Both the position numbers and the translations under genes were made by a program. The notes below the pieces were generated by a model. It did not search any database. It was given only the letters and a program-made list of their open reading frames with translations, and was not told the origin of the DNA. Positions 16,341 through 25,612 of a stretch of 46,774 nucleotides of DNA are shown piece by piece. Within the stretch, counting starts at the first letter, position 1; each line of letters starts with the position of its first letter. The stretch comes from Prevotella sp. UBA6447. GTDB lineage: Bacteria; Bacteroidota; Bacteroidia; Bacteroidales; Bacteroidaceae. The stretch lies in contig DJOD01000062.1 of assembly GCA_002437115.1 (NCBI GenBank), forward strand, positions 53,485 to 100,258. The letters are read 5' to 3'.

Positions 16341-16371
16341 AAAATAATGCTTAAATTTAAGCTGTTATTTT
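16341..16371. terminator. AT-rich bidirectional hairpin between converging genes
   Basis: A 14-bp palindrome (16349-16362, GCTTAAATTTAAGC) is extended by AAAATAA (16341-16347) against TTATTTT (16365-16371). T-rich tails occur on both strands. It lies between the GH88 gene and the converging RluA-family gene and probably ends the latter. Its right half nearly repeats bases 1-20 of the window. Confidence 0.5.
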
Positions 16372-16424
16372 CTGCAATCCCCCACAAAGAAGGCCAGGGA
16401 CACCCCTTCGGTATGTGGCTCAGA

Positions 16425-17996
16425 CTAAAACGGAGCCTTGGCCGTAAACACCACCTTGCGGCCCGTCGTAGGGTGGGTAAATGTGATTTGCTCGGCATGC
16501 AGGTACAGTCTGTCGGCCTTGGTGCCATAGAGCTCATCACCCAGGATGGGGTTGCCGAGGCCCCTATGGTGCGCGCAGTGCACACGGAGCTGGTGTGTCC
16601 TGCCCGTGAGGGGATAGAGGCGCACGCGCCGCTTGCCAGCCTGCTCATAGGCCGACACCGCCTCGCGCCCGTTCTCCTCGTCGACCATCTGGCGTGGCCT
16701 GTCGTCGAAGTCAGGTCGTAGGGGCAGCGATATTCGTCCTGAGGGCGAGGCAAGGTCGTTGCTGAGCAGGGCCACGTACCGCTTTCTCACCTCATGGCGG
16801 GCAAACTGTGCTTGCAGGTTGCGGTAAGCGTCCATGGTCTTGGCGATGACCATCAGGCCGCTGGTCGCCATGTCGAGCCTGTGCACAATGAGGGGGCAGC
16901 CAACATTCGGATAACGCTCGCGCATGACCTGCGCAACGCTCTCTCGCCCACTCTTCCCAGGTACACTGAGCATGCCAGCCGGCTTGAGCACGACGCAGAT
17001 GGCCTGGTCTTCGTAGACTATCTCCAAGTTGTGATGCGTGGGCTGCTCGAGCGGGTTGGGCATGACATCGAGCCCTTGCAGCATCCACCCCAGGATAGGC
17101 TTGCACCGTTTGTTGCACGCCGGATAATATTGCCCATGATGACGCACCTCCTGCCTGGGGCTGTCGCCCCACCACATCATGGCCATGCTCACGGGCCGCA
17201 AATCATGGTCATAGGCGTATTGCAACATCTTTGGCTCGCAACACTCACCGCTGCCGCTGGGCGGAATGTTATCGAAAATCTCAAGCAAGTCGCGGTGCTC
17301 GCCTCGAGCGTTGAGCATCACGAAATGAGAGAATAGCCAGCGTTGCAATTCGTCACTCTTTTGTCGGCGCAAGCGCTTGAGCGACAGTAGGTGGGCATCA
17401 TTCTCCTTCCATCGGCCTTGCCATTGCTCCACTCTTGCCTTGTGGCGCACCTTCCAACGGTGCAGTTCGGCGTTCTCAAATTGTCGCCGCCTAACATGCT
17501 CCTCGTCAGTCTCTCCCTCCTTTTGGGTCTTCTCGAAAGTTGGGCGCGGGTCGCCTTCGTCCAGCTTTACGGCCTCGTCGTCCGCCACTTGCCGAGAGGC
17601 CTCCATCCGCTCGATTTCCTGGTTGATGTCCACGATTTCCGCCTCATGACGCTTGAAGTGGCCACAGGGTTGCAGGTAGTCGAACACGGCGGGCACGAAG
17701 TAGGGCCAGTCGCTGCGCCCGCACAACTGTCCGCTGTACCCGGCGAGATAGCCCAAGGTGCCGTCCATCTCGCGCCGCACCACCAGCACGCCGAACATCT
17801 TGCCTCTGCCGGCCTCTTCTCGAAACGAGGCTGATGGCGGAACAGGCGCAAACGGGCTGGGCTCACCACGCAGCCACGCGGTCAGTTGGCTTATGGCCAG
17901 CCGACAGGCAGGATGCGGCTCATAGTAGAACGGGTTGTTGAACTTCGCGGGCAGCGCCCCCGTCACTTGTAACGAATGGAAAACTGGGTGAGTCAT
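16425..17996 (-). CDS. RluA-family pseudouridine synthase with long N-terminal arm
   Basis: The C-terminal part (from about residue 310) is a complete RluA-type domain with the catalytic HRLDMATSGLMV, the RYVAL strand and the closing LTGRTHQLRVHCAH motif, so it should isomerise uridines in rRNA or tRNA. The first 300 residues are an extra arm with a block VFGVLVVRREMDGTLGYLAGYSG, a PYFVPAVFDY segment and a long charged coiled-coil region (about 130-230). This architecture is familiar in Bacteroidota, but the role of the arm is unknown. It lies 12 bp after the nucleoside kinase gene. The RNA site modified cannot be told. Confidence 0.88.
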   Translation of the reverse strand: MTHPVFHSLQVTGALPAKFNNPFYYEPHPACRLAISQLTAWLRGEPSPFAPVPPSASFREEAGRGKMFGVLVVRREMDGTLGYLAGYSGQLCGRSDWPYFVPAVFDYLQPCGHFKRHEAEIVDINQEIERMEASRQVADDEAVKLDEGDPRPTFEKTQKEGETDEEHVRRRQFENAELHRWKVRHKARVEQWQGRWKENDAHLLSLKRLRRQKSDELQRWLFSHFVMLNARGEHRDLLEIFDNIPPSGSGECCEPKMLQYAYDHDLRPVSMAMMWWGDSPRQEVRHHGQYYPACNKRCKPILGWMLQGLDVMPNPLEQPTHHNLEIVYEDQAICVVLKPAGMLSVPGKSGRESVAQVMRERYPNVGCPLIVHRLDMATSGLMVIAKTMDAYRNLQAQFARHEVRKRYVALLSNDLASPSGRISLPLRPDFDDRPRQMVDEENGREAVSAYEQAGKRRVRLYPLTGRTHQLRVHCAHHRGLGNPILGDELYGTKADRLYLHAEQITFTHPTTGRKVVFTAKAPF

Positions 17997-18008
17997 ACGA
18001 TTGTTGGC

Positions 18009-19670
18009 TCAATACTTGAATGAGCTGCCACCCAAAAACTCGCGCAAAAGGCTCGTCGGCGGTATGTCCTTATTGGGTATGGGCAGAATGTAATTGAGGA
18101 ACTTGCGCAAGCGATAGGCTTCCGAATATTCCTCGCAGTTTTCAGGAACCTGCTCAAGCAGGGGAACCGCTTGCTGCTTGATGACAGCCAGCTCGAAGAG
18201 CATGGCCGAGTTGAATACCGCGTCGGCGTGCTCCTGGTAGGGGAAAATCCACTTGTTTTCGCCCGCCCTCACCGATGGCCAGCGGTGGATGGTCTCCTGC
18301 GCGTTGACACCACGATACTTGTAGTCGCGAATGATGCGGCGCAGCAGCCGGTTGTCGGTCGTGGGGATGTAGTTGTGGTCGTCGAGGAGAATGGTGGTGA
18401 GAGCCGACACGTAGACGCGGAACTTCTGCTGCTCGGGTATCTGCGCCGTGAGCACGGGGTTAAGGGCGTGTATGCCCTCAACGACCAGCACGTTGTTGGG
18501 CTCCATCTTCAGCCTTTTACCGCTCATCTCGCTGGTGCCCGTCTGGAAGTTGTACTTAGGCAGCTCCACCTCCTCGCCACGAAACAGGGCGTTGAACTGG
18601 TCGTTGATGAGCTTCAGGTTGAGCGCGTAGACACTCTCATAGTCATACTCGCCGTTCTTGTCCTTGGGTGTGAGATGGCGGTTCACGAAGTAGTCGTCGA
18701 GCGATATTTGCAGGGGCTTGATGCCATTGGTGAGCAGCTGGATGGACAGCCGCTTGCACGTGGTGGTCTTGCCCGACGACGATGGCCCAGCGAGCAAGAT
18801 GAGTTTAACGCCCCTGCGGCTGGCTATGTCTTCGGCAATCTTCGCGATTTTCTTTTCCTGCAAAGCCTCCGACACGTTGATGAGGTCGGTGGCCTGCCCC
18901 TGCGCTACCAGCTCATTGAAGTCGCCAACGGTGCGCAAGCCGATGATGCCCTGCCAACGGTGGTGCTCCTTGAATATTTCGAACATCTTGTCTTGGTGTG
19001 TCATCTCGGGCAGCACCCCGGGGTTCTTCCGGTCGGGAACGCGCAGGAGCAACCCGTCGAAATACTTCTCAAGGCCGAAGAGGTAGAGCTTTGAGGTATT
19101 GGTCAGCAACGAGCCGTAGTAGTAGTCCACATAGTCGTCAATCTGGTAGTAAGTGGTGTAGAGCGATCCCGACGACCTGAGCAATTTGGCCTTGGGCCCG
19201 TCGCCCTTCTGCTCAAACATCCTCACGGCATCTTCCGTGGGCACCTCGAAGCGCCTCACGGGCATCTTGGCATCGATGATGTCTTGCATGCGCTGGCGTA
19301 TGCGGGCCACGTCGTCGAGCCCCACATCGTGGCCAATGCTCATGTCGACATAGTAGCCGTTGCTCACGGGAATGTCTATGACAATGTGGCTGCCCGGATA
19401 AAGATCATGCACGGCCTTGCTGAGCACGAAAAACAGCGTGCGCGCGTAGGCGCGGGAACCAGAACCGCTGGTCATGTCGAGAAACTCCACGTCCTTGTTG
19501 TGGTAGAGGCGGTAGTTGAGACCTTCCACCTTGTTGTTGACTTTGGCGACCACTGGGCCGTAAGGCATTTCGAATTTTAATTCATCAAAAACCTCAGAAA
19601 GTGAGCTTCCGATAGCTACTTCTTTGTTTTTTTTATTATTTTTGCAACGGATTTGAATTACTTGTTTCAT
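18009..19670 (-). CDS. Nucleoside (uridine-type) kinase with TGS and tRNA-editing-like domains
   Basis: A 553-residue fusion. Residues 1-70 form a TGS-like ubiquitin-fold domain, about 75-230 resemble the second additional domain of threonyl-tRNA synthetase, and the C-terminal part is a P-loop kinase of the phosphoribulokinase/uridine kinase type. The P-loop is LLAGPSSSGKTTTCKRL near residue 293, and SLDDYFVNRH follows. The family is usually annotated as nucleoside kinase; the true substrate is uncertain, and the tRNA synthetase-like part hints at a sensing role. A promoter box TACCTTTG lies at 19749-19756, giving a leader of about 70 nt. The RluA-type gene follows in the same unit. Confidence 0.85.
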   Translation of the reverse strand: MKQVIQIRCKNNKKNKEVAIGSSLSEVFDELKFEMPYGPVVAKVNNKVEGLNYRLYHNKDVEFLDMTSGSGSRAYARTLFFVLSKAVHDLYPGSHIVIDIPVSNGYYVDMSIGHDVGLDDVARIRQRMQDIIDAKMPVRRFEVPTEDAVRMFEQKGDGPKAKLLRSSGSLYTTYYQIDDYVDYYYGSLLTNTSKLYLFGLEKYFDGLLLRVPDRKNPGVLPEMTHQDKMFEIFKEHHRWQGIIGLRTVGDFNELVAQGQATDLINVSEALQEKKIAKIAEDIASRRGVKLILLAGPSSSGKTTTCKRLSIQLLTNGIKPLQISLDDYFVNRHLTPKDKNGEYDYESVYALNLKLINDQFNALFRGEEVELPKYNFQTGTSEMSGKRLKMEPNNVLVVEGIHALNPVLTAQIPEQQKFRVYVSALTTILLDDHNYIPTTDNRLLRRIIRDYKYRGVNAQETIHRWPSVRAGENKWIFPYQEHADAVFNSAMLFELAVIKQQAVPLLEQVPENCEEYSEAYRLRKFLNYILPIPNKDIPPTSLLREFLGGSSFKY

Positions 19671-19748
19671 CTTGATGACAATTTAGTTGACCACCTCCAT
19701 GTTGCTGGTTGAAATCGGCTGTAAATGTACTCATTTCCCTCAAAATCC

Positions 19749-19756
19749 CAAAGGTA
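19749..19756 (-). promoter_or_regulatory. -7 box of nucleoside kinase unit
   Basis: The minus strand reads TACCTTTG, and 19 nt further upstream is TTTT, one mismatch from the TTTG -33 box. It lies in the 110-bp gap between the divergent kinase and Na/Pi cotransporter genes. Confidence 0.5.
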
Positions 19757-19780
19757 TCGCACAACAAATTATGTGAAAAT

Positions 19781-21469
19781 ATGTGGATTCTTCTCTTAAA
19801 AATTGTTGGAGCCTTGGCCCTCCTCATCTATGGCATGAAGGTCATGAGCGAGGCTCTGCAGAAGTTGGCCGGCCCCCAGCTTCGCCATGTGCTCAGCGCC
19901 ATGACCACCAACCGCGTCTCGGGAGTGCTGACAGGCATGTTCACCACCGTGGCAGTGCAGTCGTCAACAGCCACCACCGTGATGACGGTGTCGTTTGTCA
20001 ACGCGGGCTTGCTAACCCTTGTGCAAGCCATCTCTGTCATCATGGGCGCCAACATCGGCACCACGCTCACCGCCTGGATCATGTCCGCAGGCTTCTCTTT
20101 CAAGATTAGCAACTTCGTGTGGCCTGTCTTCCTCATAGGCTTGCTGCTCATTTATTCCAAGAAACGCCGTTATATCGGTGACTTCCTTTTTGGCATCGCT
20201 TTCATGTTCTTGGCCTTGACCACCCTCGGTGAGTCACAAGTCCCCCCCGAAGAGATGGGTGCCCTCCAATCATTTTTTGCCAGTTTCGACCCCAACAGCT
20301 TCGGCACCATCCTGTTGTTCTTACTCTTTGGCACCATCCTGACGTGCATCCTGCAAAGTTCGGCAGCACTCATGGCCATCACCATGATGCTCTGCACACA
20401 GGCCAACCTGCCCATCTACCTGGGCATCGCGCTGGTGATGGGCGAGAACATCGGCACCACGCTCACCGCCAACCTGGTGGCTCTGACGGCCAACACAGAG
20501 GCGCGCCGCGCCGCTTTCGGACACCTTTTCTTCAATGTGTTCGGTGTCATCTGGGTGCTCATCGTGTTCCGCCATTTCGTCAACATGGCCTGTGGCCTGG
20601 TAGGCTTCGACCCCGCCGACCCCGCCATCACCCCTTCGCACACCCAGCTCACGTTTTCGCTGGCAGCCTTCCACACTTGCTTCAACGTGGCCAACACCAT
20701 TCTTCTGCTGCCCTTCGTCAAGGGGGTGGCCAAGGTGTGCTGCATGGTATGGAAGCCCAAGCCCAACAAGGACGAGGACGACTTCCGCCTGCGCTTCATC
20801 TCCACGGGCATCATGAAGACACCAGAGCTCTCCGTGCTGGAAGCCCAGAAGGAGATACAGAGCTTCGCCGAGCGCATCCAGCGTATGTTTGGCATGGTGC
20901 GCGAACTGCTGGGCGAGACCGACGACGACAAGTTTGTGAAACTATACTCGCGCATCGAGAAGTATGAGGGCATCTCCGACAACATGGAACTGGAAATCGC
21001 CAAGTATCTCGACAACGTGTCGAACGCCCACCTCTCCGACGAGACAAAGGAGAAAGTGCGCGCCATGCTGCGCGAGATATCAGAAATCGAGAGCATCGGC
21101 GACAGCAACTACAACCTGGCGCGCACCATCAGCCGTCTGAAGAACAGCAAGGAGGGTTTCACCGAGACGCAGTATGAGCACATCCACCAGATGTTTGAGC
21201 TCACCGACGACGCCCTCTCGCAGATGAACGTCATGCTAAAGGGACATAAGGACGAGCTCGACGCCAACCGCTCGTTCAACGTGGAGAACGAGATCAACAA
21301 CTACCGCAACCAGCTCCGCAGCCAGAACATCACCGACGTGAACGACCATCTCTACACCTACACCGTCGGCACGATGTACATGGATATCATCCAGGAATGT
21401 GAGCGCCTGGGCGACTTCGTGGTCAACGTGGTCGAGGCGCGCATGGGTGTCCGTCAGACTGCAGCGTGA
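19781..21469 (+). CDS. Na/Pi cotransporter family protein with PhoU-like tail
   Basis: An inner-membrane protein of the NptA/YjbB class that moves phosphate with sodium. Two inverted repeat units carry the signature QSSTATTVMTVSFVNAG and, later, QSSAALMAITMMLC, each followed by a GANIGTT or GENIGTT motif. After about eight membrane segments, residues from about 370 form a helical PhoU-like cytoplasmic domain (ELSVLEAQKEIQSFAERIQR onward). The start MWILLLKIVGALALLIYG was chosen because it opens directly with the first membrane helix; an in-frame Met 24 codons earlier overlaps the opposing promoter area. It is a single gene with 562 residues. Confidence 0.92.
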   Translation: MWILLLKIVGALALLIYGMKVMSEALQKLAGPQLRHVLSAMTTNRVSGVLTGMFTTVAVQSSTATTVMTVSFVNAGLLTLVQAISVIMGANIGTTLTAWIMSAGFSFKISNFVWPVFLIGLLLIYSKKRRYIGDFLFGIAFMFLALTTLGESQVPPEEMGALQSFFASFDPNSFGTILLFLLFGTILTCILQSSAALMAITMMLCTQANLPIYLGIALVMGENIGTTLTANLVALTANTEARRAAFGHLFFNVFGVIWVLIVFRHFVNMACGLVGFDPADPAITPSHTQLTFSLAAFHTCFNVANTILLLPFVKGVAKVCCMVWKPKPNKDEDDFRLRFISTGIMKTPELSVLEAQKEIQSFAERIQRMFGMVRELLGETDDDKFVKLYSRIEKYEGISDNMELEIAKYLDNVSNAHLSDETKEKVRAMLREISEIESIGDSNYNLARTISRLKNSKEGFTETQYEHIHQMFELTDDALSQMNVMLKGHKDELDANRSFNVENEINNYRNQLRSQNITDVNDHLYTYTVGTMYMDIIQECERLGDFVVNVVEARMGVRQTAA

Positions 21470-21514
21470 TTTCCAAAAGCAGAAGGCAAGCATCATCAAA
21501 CGTTCAAAGCAGGA

Positions 21515-21541
21515 GGTAAAAACACCAATCAGTAGGTGTTT
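21515..21541 (-). terminator. Terminator of the AspT-type transporter unit
   Basis: On the minus strand AAACACC, an 8-nt loop and GGTGTTT are followed by a T run (GGTGTTTTTACC). It lies about 140 nt past the transporter stop at 21684 and close to the end of the converging Na/Pi gene. It would work only on the leftward transcript. Confidence 0.6.
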
Positions 21542-21683
21542 ATCGACAAACGCCAGGTCGTCGGCCTTGGTGTTGAACTGGACGAGAACGGCAAGTGGCT
21601 GCTTGGATGGAAGAGGATGGAATAACGATGTGTTATTTACCCATTTCCTTGCTTCTTGGAACACAATGAGTTATGGGCTTTTG

Positions 21684-23348
21684 TCAGTTCATGAAGAACA
21701 TGATGATGAGTTGGGCAACCACGACCCTGACAAACATTCCCAGCGGGTAAACCGATGCGTAGCTGATGCTGGCCGTGTCGCCCTTCAGTGTGTCGTTGGC
21801 ATAGCCCAAGGCCATCGGGTTGGCCATGCTGCCACAGATGATGCCACACACGGTTCCGAAGTCGTACTTGTGCTTATGCAGGGCGACAACACCGACGACA
21901 ACCGTCGGGACGATGGTGATGAGAACGCCGATGCCCAGCCACATCAGTCCCTCGGGACGCACCACGGTGGCAAAGAAGTCCTTGCCAGCCGACAGGCCCA
22001 GGCACGCCAGGTAGATGGCCAGTCCCAGGCTGCGCAGCATGAGCGATGCTGAGCGCGTGGTATAGGATATGAAGTGCATCCTCGGTCCCAGCGCGCCGAC
22101 GATGATGCCCATGATGATGGGACCGCCGGCAATGCCCAGCCGGATGGGCGAATCCATGCCTGGCAGGTGGATGGGGATGGTGCCCAAGGCCAGGCCCAGC
22201 ACGATGCCCAGGAAAATGCTGCCGATGTTGGGCTTCTCGAGCGTCTTCACCGAGTTGCCGAAAAAGTTTTCCACGTTGTTCACCGCCTCGTGGCGACCCA
22301 CGACGGTGACGCGGTCGCCGTACTGCAACCGCAGGTCGTCGCTGGCCAAGAGCTTGATGTCGCCGCGCAACACACGGCTCACGTTGACACCATAGGTGTG
22401 GCGCAACTGCAGCTCGCCTAAGTGTCGGCCGTTCAGGGCCGTGCGCGTCACGACACAGACGCGGCTTTCCACGTTTGAGTCGATGGCGTTCCAGTCGATT
22501 TGCTCACCGTTCCAGTCTTTCTCAACTTGCTTGCCGAAGAGCACCACCATGGAGTCTTCATCCTCCTTGGTTGTCACCACGAGCAATGAGTCGCCCGTCT
22601 TGATGGCAGTGGAAGCCACTGGCACGATGACCTGCCCGTTGCGCCAGATGCGTGAGATGATAAACTTTAGGTGGGTCATCTCAGCTATCTGCGCGATGGT
22701 TTTGTCGGCAATGGCAGGGTTCATGGCGATAAACTGCGCGATATACGTGTGGTCGTCGTCGGTCAGGGGCTTCGTCTCCAGGTCGCAGGGCTTCACGAAG
22801 CACTTGCGAATGAGCATCATCGCGATGATGACACCCACCACGCCGAGCGGGTAGGTGACGGCTGTTGCAAGGGCCACACTGTCTGAGGGCAGTCCGAGCA
22901 CATCCAGGGCTTGTGTGGCTGCGCCCAAGGCCGGCGTGTTGGTGGTGGCTCCGCAGAGCAGTCCCATCATGTCGGGAAGGCTGACGCCCGTGATGGGCAC
23001 CAGCGAGAGCGCGAACACAGTTCCCACGGCAATGATGGCCAGGCTCCACAGATTCAAGGCCATGCCCTCATGGCGCAGCGACCCGAAGATGTTGGGACCC
23101 ACGTGAAGCCCCAGGCAATAGACAAACATCGAGAGCCCGAAGGTCTCAGCATAGTCGAGCACCGTGCGGTCAACGGTCATGCCTAAGTGGCCGGCCAAGA
23201 TGCCTATGAAGAAGACAAATGCGACCCCCAGCGACACGCCCATCACCTTGACCTTGCCCAAGGCCATGCCCACGGCGATGATGAGGGAGATGACAACCAC
23301 CGACTCGGTAGACGAGTGGATGGAGAAGAGAGAGAGCAACCAGTCCAT
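21684..23348 (-). CDS. AspT/YidE-type putative transporter with TrkA-C domains
   Basis: A 554-residue membrane protein of the aspartate:alanine exchanger superfamily (AspT, YidE, YbjL). Two hydrophobic halves flank a central soluble region (about 190-370) containing two TrkA-C-like domains (FIISRIWRNGQVIVPVAS and GVNVSRVLRGDIKLLAS), which bind ligands in related transporters. The second half contains the repeated-type segments GGPIIMGIIVGALGP and YLACLGLSAG. The substrate is unknown; neighbours do not settle it. Its ATG overlaps the stop of the pyridoxal kinase gene (TGATGG), so the two are translationally coupled. Confidence 0.88.
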   Translation of the reverse strand: MDWLLSLFSIHSSTESVVVISLIIAVGMALGKVKVMGVSLGVAFVFFIGILAGHLGMTVDRTVLDYAETFGLSMFVYCLGLHVGPNIFGSLRHEGMALNLWSLAIIAVGTVFALSLVPITGVSLPDMMGLLCGATTNTPALGAATQALDVLGLPSDSVALATAVTYPLGVVGVIIAMMLIRKCFVKPCDLETKPLTDDDHTYIAQFIAMNPAIADKTIAQIAEMTHLKFIISRIWRNGQVIVPVASTAIKTGDSLLVVTTKEDEDSMVVLFGKQVEKDWNGEQIDWNAIDSNVESRVCVVTRTALNGRHLGELQLRHTYGVNVSRVLRGDIKLLASDDLRLQYGDRVTVVGRHEAVNNVENFFGNSVKTLEKPNIGSIFLGIVLGLALGTIPIHLPGMDSPIRLGIAGGPIIMGIIVGALGPRMHFISYTTRSASLMLRSLGLAIYLACLGLSAGKDFFATVVRPEGLMWLGIGVLITIVPTVVVGVVALHKHKYDFGTVCGIICGSMANPMALGYANDTLKGDTASISYASVYPLGMFVRVVVAQLIIMFFMN

Positions 23349-24166
23349 CAGAGTATGTTTAAGTGTTTTTCAAGCGGAATGCCGCGGTTCTTGTCCTCGT
23401 TGTCCTTGTTGATGTCAATCAGCCGGTACACGGCGTCCATGGCCTGGCGCGTGGCAGCCTGCAGCTCTTCGCCACCCAGCAAGTAGCCTATGAGCACGGC
23501 CGAGAAGATGTCGCCCGTGCCTGGGAAATGCACGGGTATCTCGGTGTAGGGTAGCGAGAAGTGGGCTTTCGCCTGGTTGTCGTAGCCCACCACGCTGGGT
23601 TGCCCGTCCACCTTGACCGACGTGATGAGCACCGACTTGCTTCCCATGGTTCGAAGCGCGTCAACCAGGGCGTTGGCCTCTTCGAGGCTTATGCCTTTGG
23701 GTCGGTAGGCTGTCCCCGTGAGATAACAGGCTTCCGTGTGGTTGGGGTAGATGAGGTCGGCCACGGCTATCATCTCTTTCATGCTTTGTATGGCCGTCGC
23801 CGTCACCCCATTGTAGAGTTTGCCCTCGTCGCCCATGATGGGGTCCACGAAGATGGTGGTTCCCGTGGCCGCCTGCTCCTGGCAGTAGCGCGACACGACG
23901 CGGGCTTGCCGCTCCGAGGCCATGAAGCCTGTGGCTATAGCATCAAAGTGGAATCCGAGCTCCTTCCACACGGGGAAGACACCAGTAATGTAATCGGTCG
24001 TGTCGAGGATGTTGAACTTGCCATAGTCGAGCGTGTTCGACACGAGAGCCGTCGGCAAGTTGCAAGTGGAATGGCCCATGTAGGAAAGGATAGGCAGCAT
24101 GGCAGCCGTGGCTACCTTGCCATATCCGCAAATATCATTGATGAGGAGAATTTGCTTCTTAGTCAT
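23348..24166 (-). CDS. Pyridoxal/pyridoxamine kinase
   Basis: A 272-residue ribokinase-fold enzyme that phosphorylates pyridoxal, pyridoxine or pyridoxamine for the vitamin B6 salvage route. Visible marks are the start ILLINDICGYGKVATAAMLPIL, the substrate region FVDPIMGDEGKLY near residue 118 and the catalytic PGTGDIFSAVLIGY near residue 220. The start MTKKQIL is preferred over a Met six codons earlier, because the -7 box TAACTTTG (24186-24193) would place the transcription start at about that earlier Met. It overlaps the downstream transporter gene by one base, so a role of the transporter in moving B6 compounds or amines is possible but unproven. Confidence 0.9.
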   Translation of the reverse strand: MTKKQILLINDICGYGKVATAAMLPILSYMGHSTCNLPTALVSNTLDYGKFNILDTTDYITGVFPVWKELGFHFDAIATGFMASERQARVVSRYCQEQAATGTTIFVDPIMGDEGKLYNGVTATAIQSMKEMIAVADLIYPNHTEACYLTGTAYRPKGISLEEANALVDALRTMGSKSVLITSVKVDGQPSVVGYDNQAKAHFSLPYTEIPVHFPGTGDIFSAVLIGYLLGGEELQAATRQAMDAVYRLIDINKDNEDKNRGIPLEKHLNIL

Positions 24167-24185
24167 GACTGGTTGTTTTCTCATG

Positions 24186-24193
24186 CAAAGTTA
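24186..24193 (-). promoter_or_regulatory. -7 box of pyridoxal kinase unit
   Basis: The minus strand reads TAACTTTG (TAnnTTTG match), about 20 nt before the chosen start. It implies a very short leader and supports the second of two possible ATG starts. Confidence 0.55.
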
Positions 24194-24327
24194 GCAAAAA
24201 GAAATTGGGGGCAGAAAAGGTTTGGTAAAAATATTAAAAAGTTGTCCCAATAAATACTAAAGGCAATCGCCGTCTCGTTTTATTGTTGTAACTTCGCATT
24301 GTGTAATTTTAAATCTATACTTAGCCC

Positions 24328-25416
24328 ATGACATCCGCAGATCATAATTATTGCTTGATTCTTGCTGGCGGCAAAGGCCGCCGCTTGTGGCCGTGGAGCC
24401 GCGAGAAGCACCCGAAACAGTTTATCGACTTTTTCGGGACAGGGCGCACGCAGCTGCAGCAGACCTACGACAGGATGGCAAAAATATTGAACCCTGACCA
24501 CATATTTGTCAACACCAATGCCGAATACCTCGACCTTGTGGTCGGGCAGCTTCCCGACATTCCCCGTGAGCGCATCATGGCGGAGCCCATCCACCGCAAC
24601 ACCGCGCCAAGCATCGCGTGGGCCAACCACCGCATTACGATGCTCGACCCCGACGCGTGCATGATTGCCGTGCCTTCAGACCAGCTTGTCTTCAATGAGG
24701 ACGCGTTTCGGAGGAATATGTTGGAAGGGCTGGCTTTTGTTTCCGCCAACGACAGCTTCCTCACCATGGGCGTGAAGCCCACACGCCCGGAACCTGGGTA
24801 CGGTTACATACAGATGGGCGAACCGCAGGAAAAAGATGTCTATAAGGTGAAGGCGTTCACGGAAAAGCCCGACCGGGAGTTCGCAAAGGTGTTCATGGAT
24901 AGTGGCGAGTTTTTTTGGAACACCGGCTTGTTCCTCTCCAATGTGCGCCATCTGAAGAATGAGTTCTCACGCATCCTTCCGCCTGTCTTGCGCAACCTCG
25001 ACGGCTTGAACGGGCCTGTCACCGTCCAAGAGGAGGAAAAATACATGGTGGAACACTTCACGGCCTATCCCAACCTGTCTGTTGACATGGGCATCCTGGA
25101 GAAGTCGGACCATGTGTGTGTGATGAGATGTGACTTCGGGTGGGCCGACGTGGGCACGTGGCATGGCATCTACGAAACGATGCCCAAGACTGACGAGGAC
25201 AATGTGGTCATCGACTCGGAGGTGATGCTTGACAACAGTCGCGGCAATATCATCAAGCTTCCCAAGGGACGCGTCGGGGTCATCAACGGCCTGGAGGACT
25301 TCATTGTGGCCGAGAAAGGAAACGTGTTGCTCATTTGCAAGAAAGAAGACTCGTCTGCCTTGGTGCGCAAGTATGTCAACGAGATGCAGCTCAGGAAAGG
25401 CGATGACTACGTTTGA
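24328..25416 (+). CDS. manC: Mannose-1-phosphate guanylyltransferase
   Basis: The enzyme makes GDP-mannose from mannose-1-phosphate and GTP, the precursor for mannose, fucose and related sugars in surface glycans. The pyrophosphorylase signature LAGGKGRRLWPWSREKHPKQF is near residues 12-32, and FTEKPDREFA, FFWNTGLFL and DFGWADVGTW follow as expected. At 362 residues it lacks the cupin-like mannose-6-phosphate isomerase domain of the long bifunctional form. It is a single gene, convergent with the GH2 gene, and about 6.5 kb from the surface-glycan clusters it could supply. Confidence 0.94.
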   Translation: MTSADHNYCLILAGGKGRRLWPWSREKHPKQFIDFFGTGRTQLQQTYDRMAKILNPDHIFVNTNAEYLDLVVGQLPDIPRERIMAEPIHRNTAPSIAWANHRITMLDPDACMIAVPSDQLVFNEDAFRRNMLEGLAFVSANDSFLTMGVKPTRPEPGYGYIQMGEPQEKDVYKVKAFTEKPDREFAKVFMDSGEFFWNTGLFLSNVRHLKNEFSRILPPVLRNLDGLNGPVTVQEEEKYMVEHFTAYPNLSVDMGILEKSDHVCVMRCDFGWADVGTWHGIYETMPKTDEDNVVIDSEVMLDNSRGNIIKLPKGRVGVINGLEDFIVAEKGNVLLICKKEDSSALVRKYVNEMQLRKGDDYV

Positions 25417-25493
25417 CCCGTTCCGTCAAGTGCCGCGTGCCAAGTCGTAGTGCCAGCAGTCAGCTCTCACCAGAGCCATACAGGCAATGCCCG

Positions 25494-25590
25494 TAAACGC
25501 CAAGAGCCATCCTTTGTCGTCTGACAAGGATGGCTCTTGGCGTTTATGCCCTTGCGGATGGATGTGCCCAATGGCATGCCATCCGCAAGG
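25494..25590. terminator. Two consecutive large hairpins between converging genes
   Basis: The first hairpin spans 25494-25546, with arms of about 24 bp that pair apart from one bulged base and a 4-nt loop. The second spans 25550-25590, with 12-bp arms (CCTTGCGGATGG and CCATCCGCAAGG) and a smaller inner TGCC/GGCA stem. Neither has a clear U-tract. They lie between manC and the converging GH2 gene and probably stop both transcripts or protect their 3' ends. Confidence 0.6.
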
Positions 25591-25612
25591 ATTGAAATAA
25601 TGTTTGCATGGG

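Noticed and set aside
25494..25590. Integron attC-like recombination site
   Set aside because: The inverted repeats are too perfect and lack the conserved core triplets of attC; no integrase or cassette-like genes are present.
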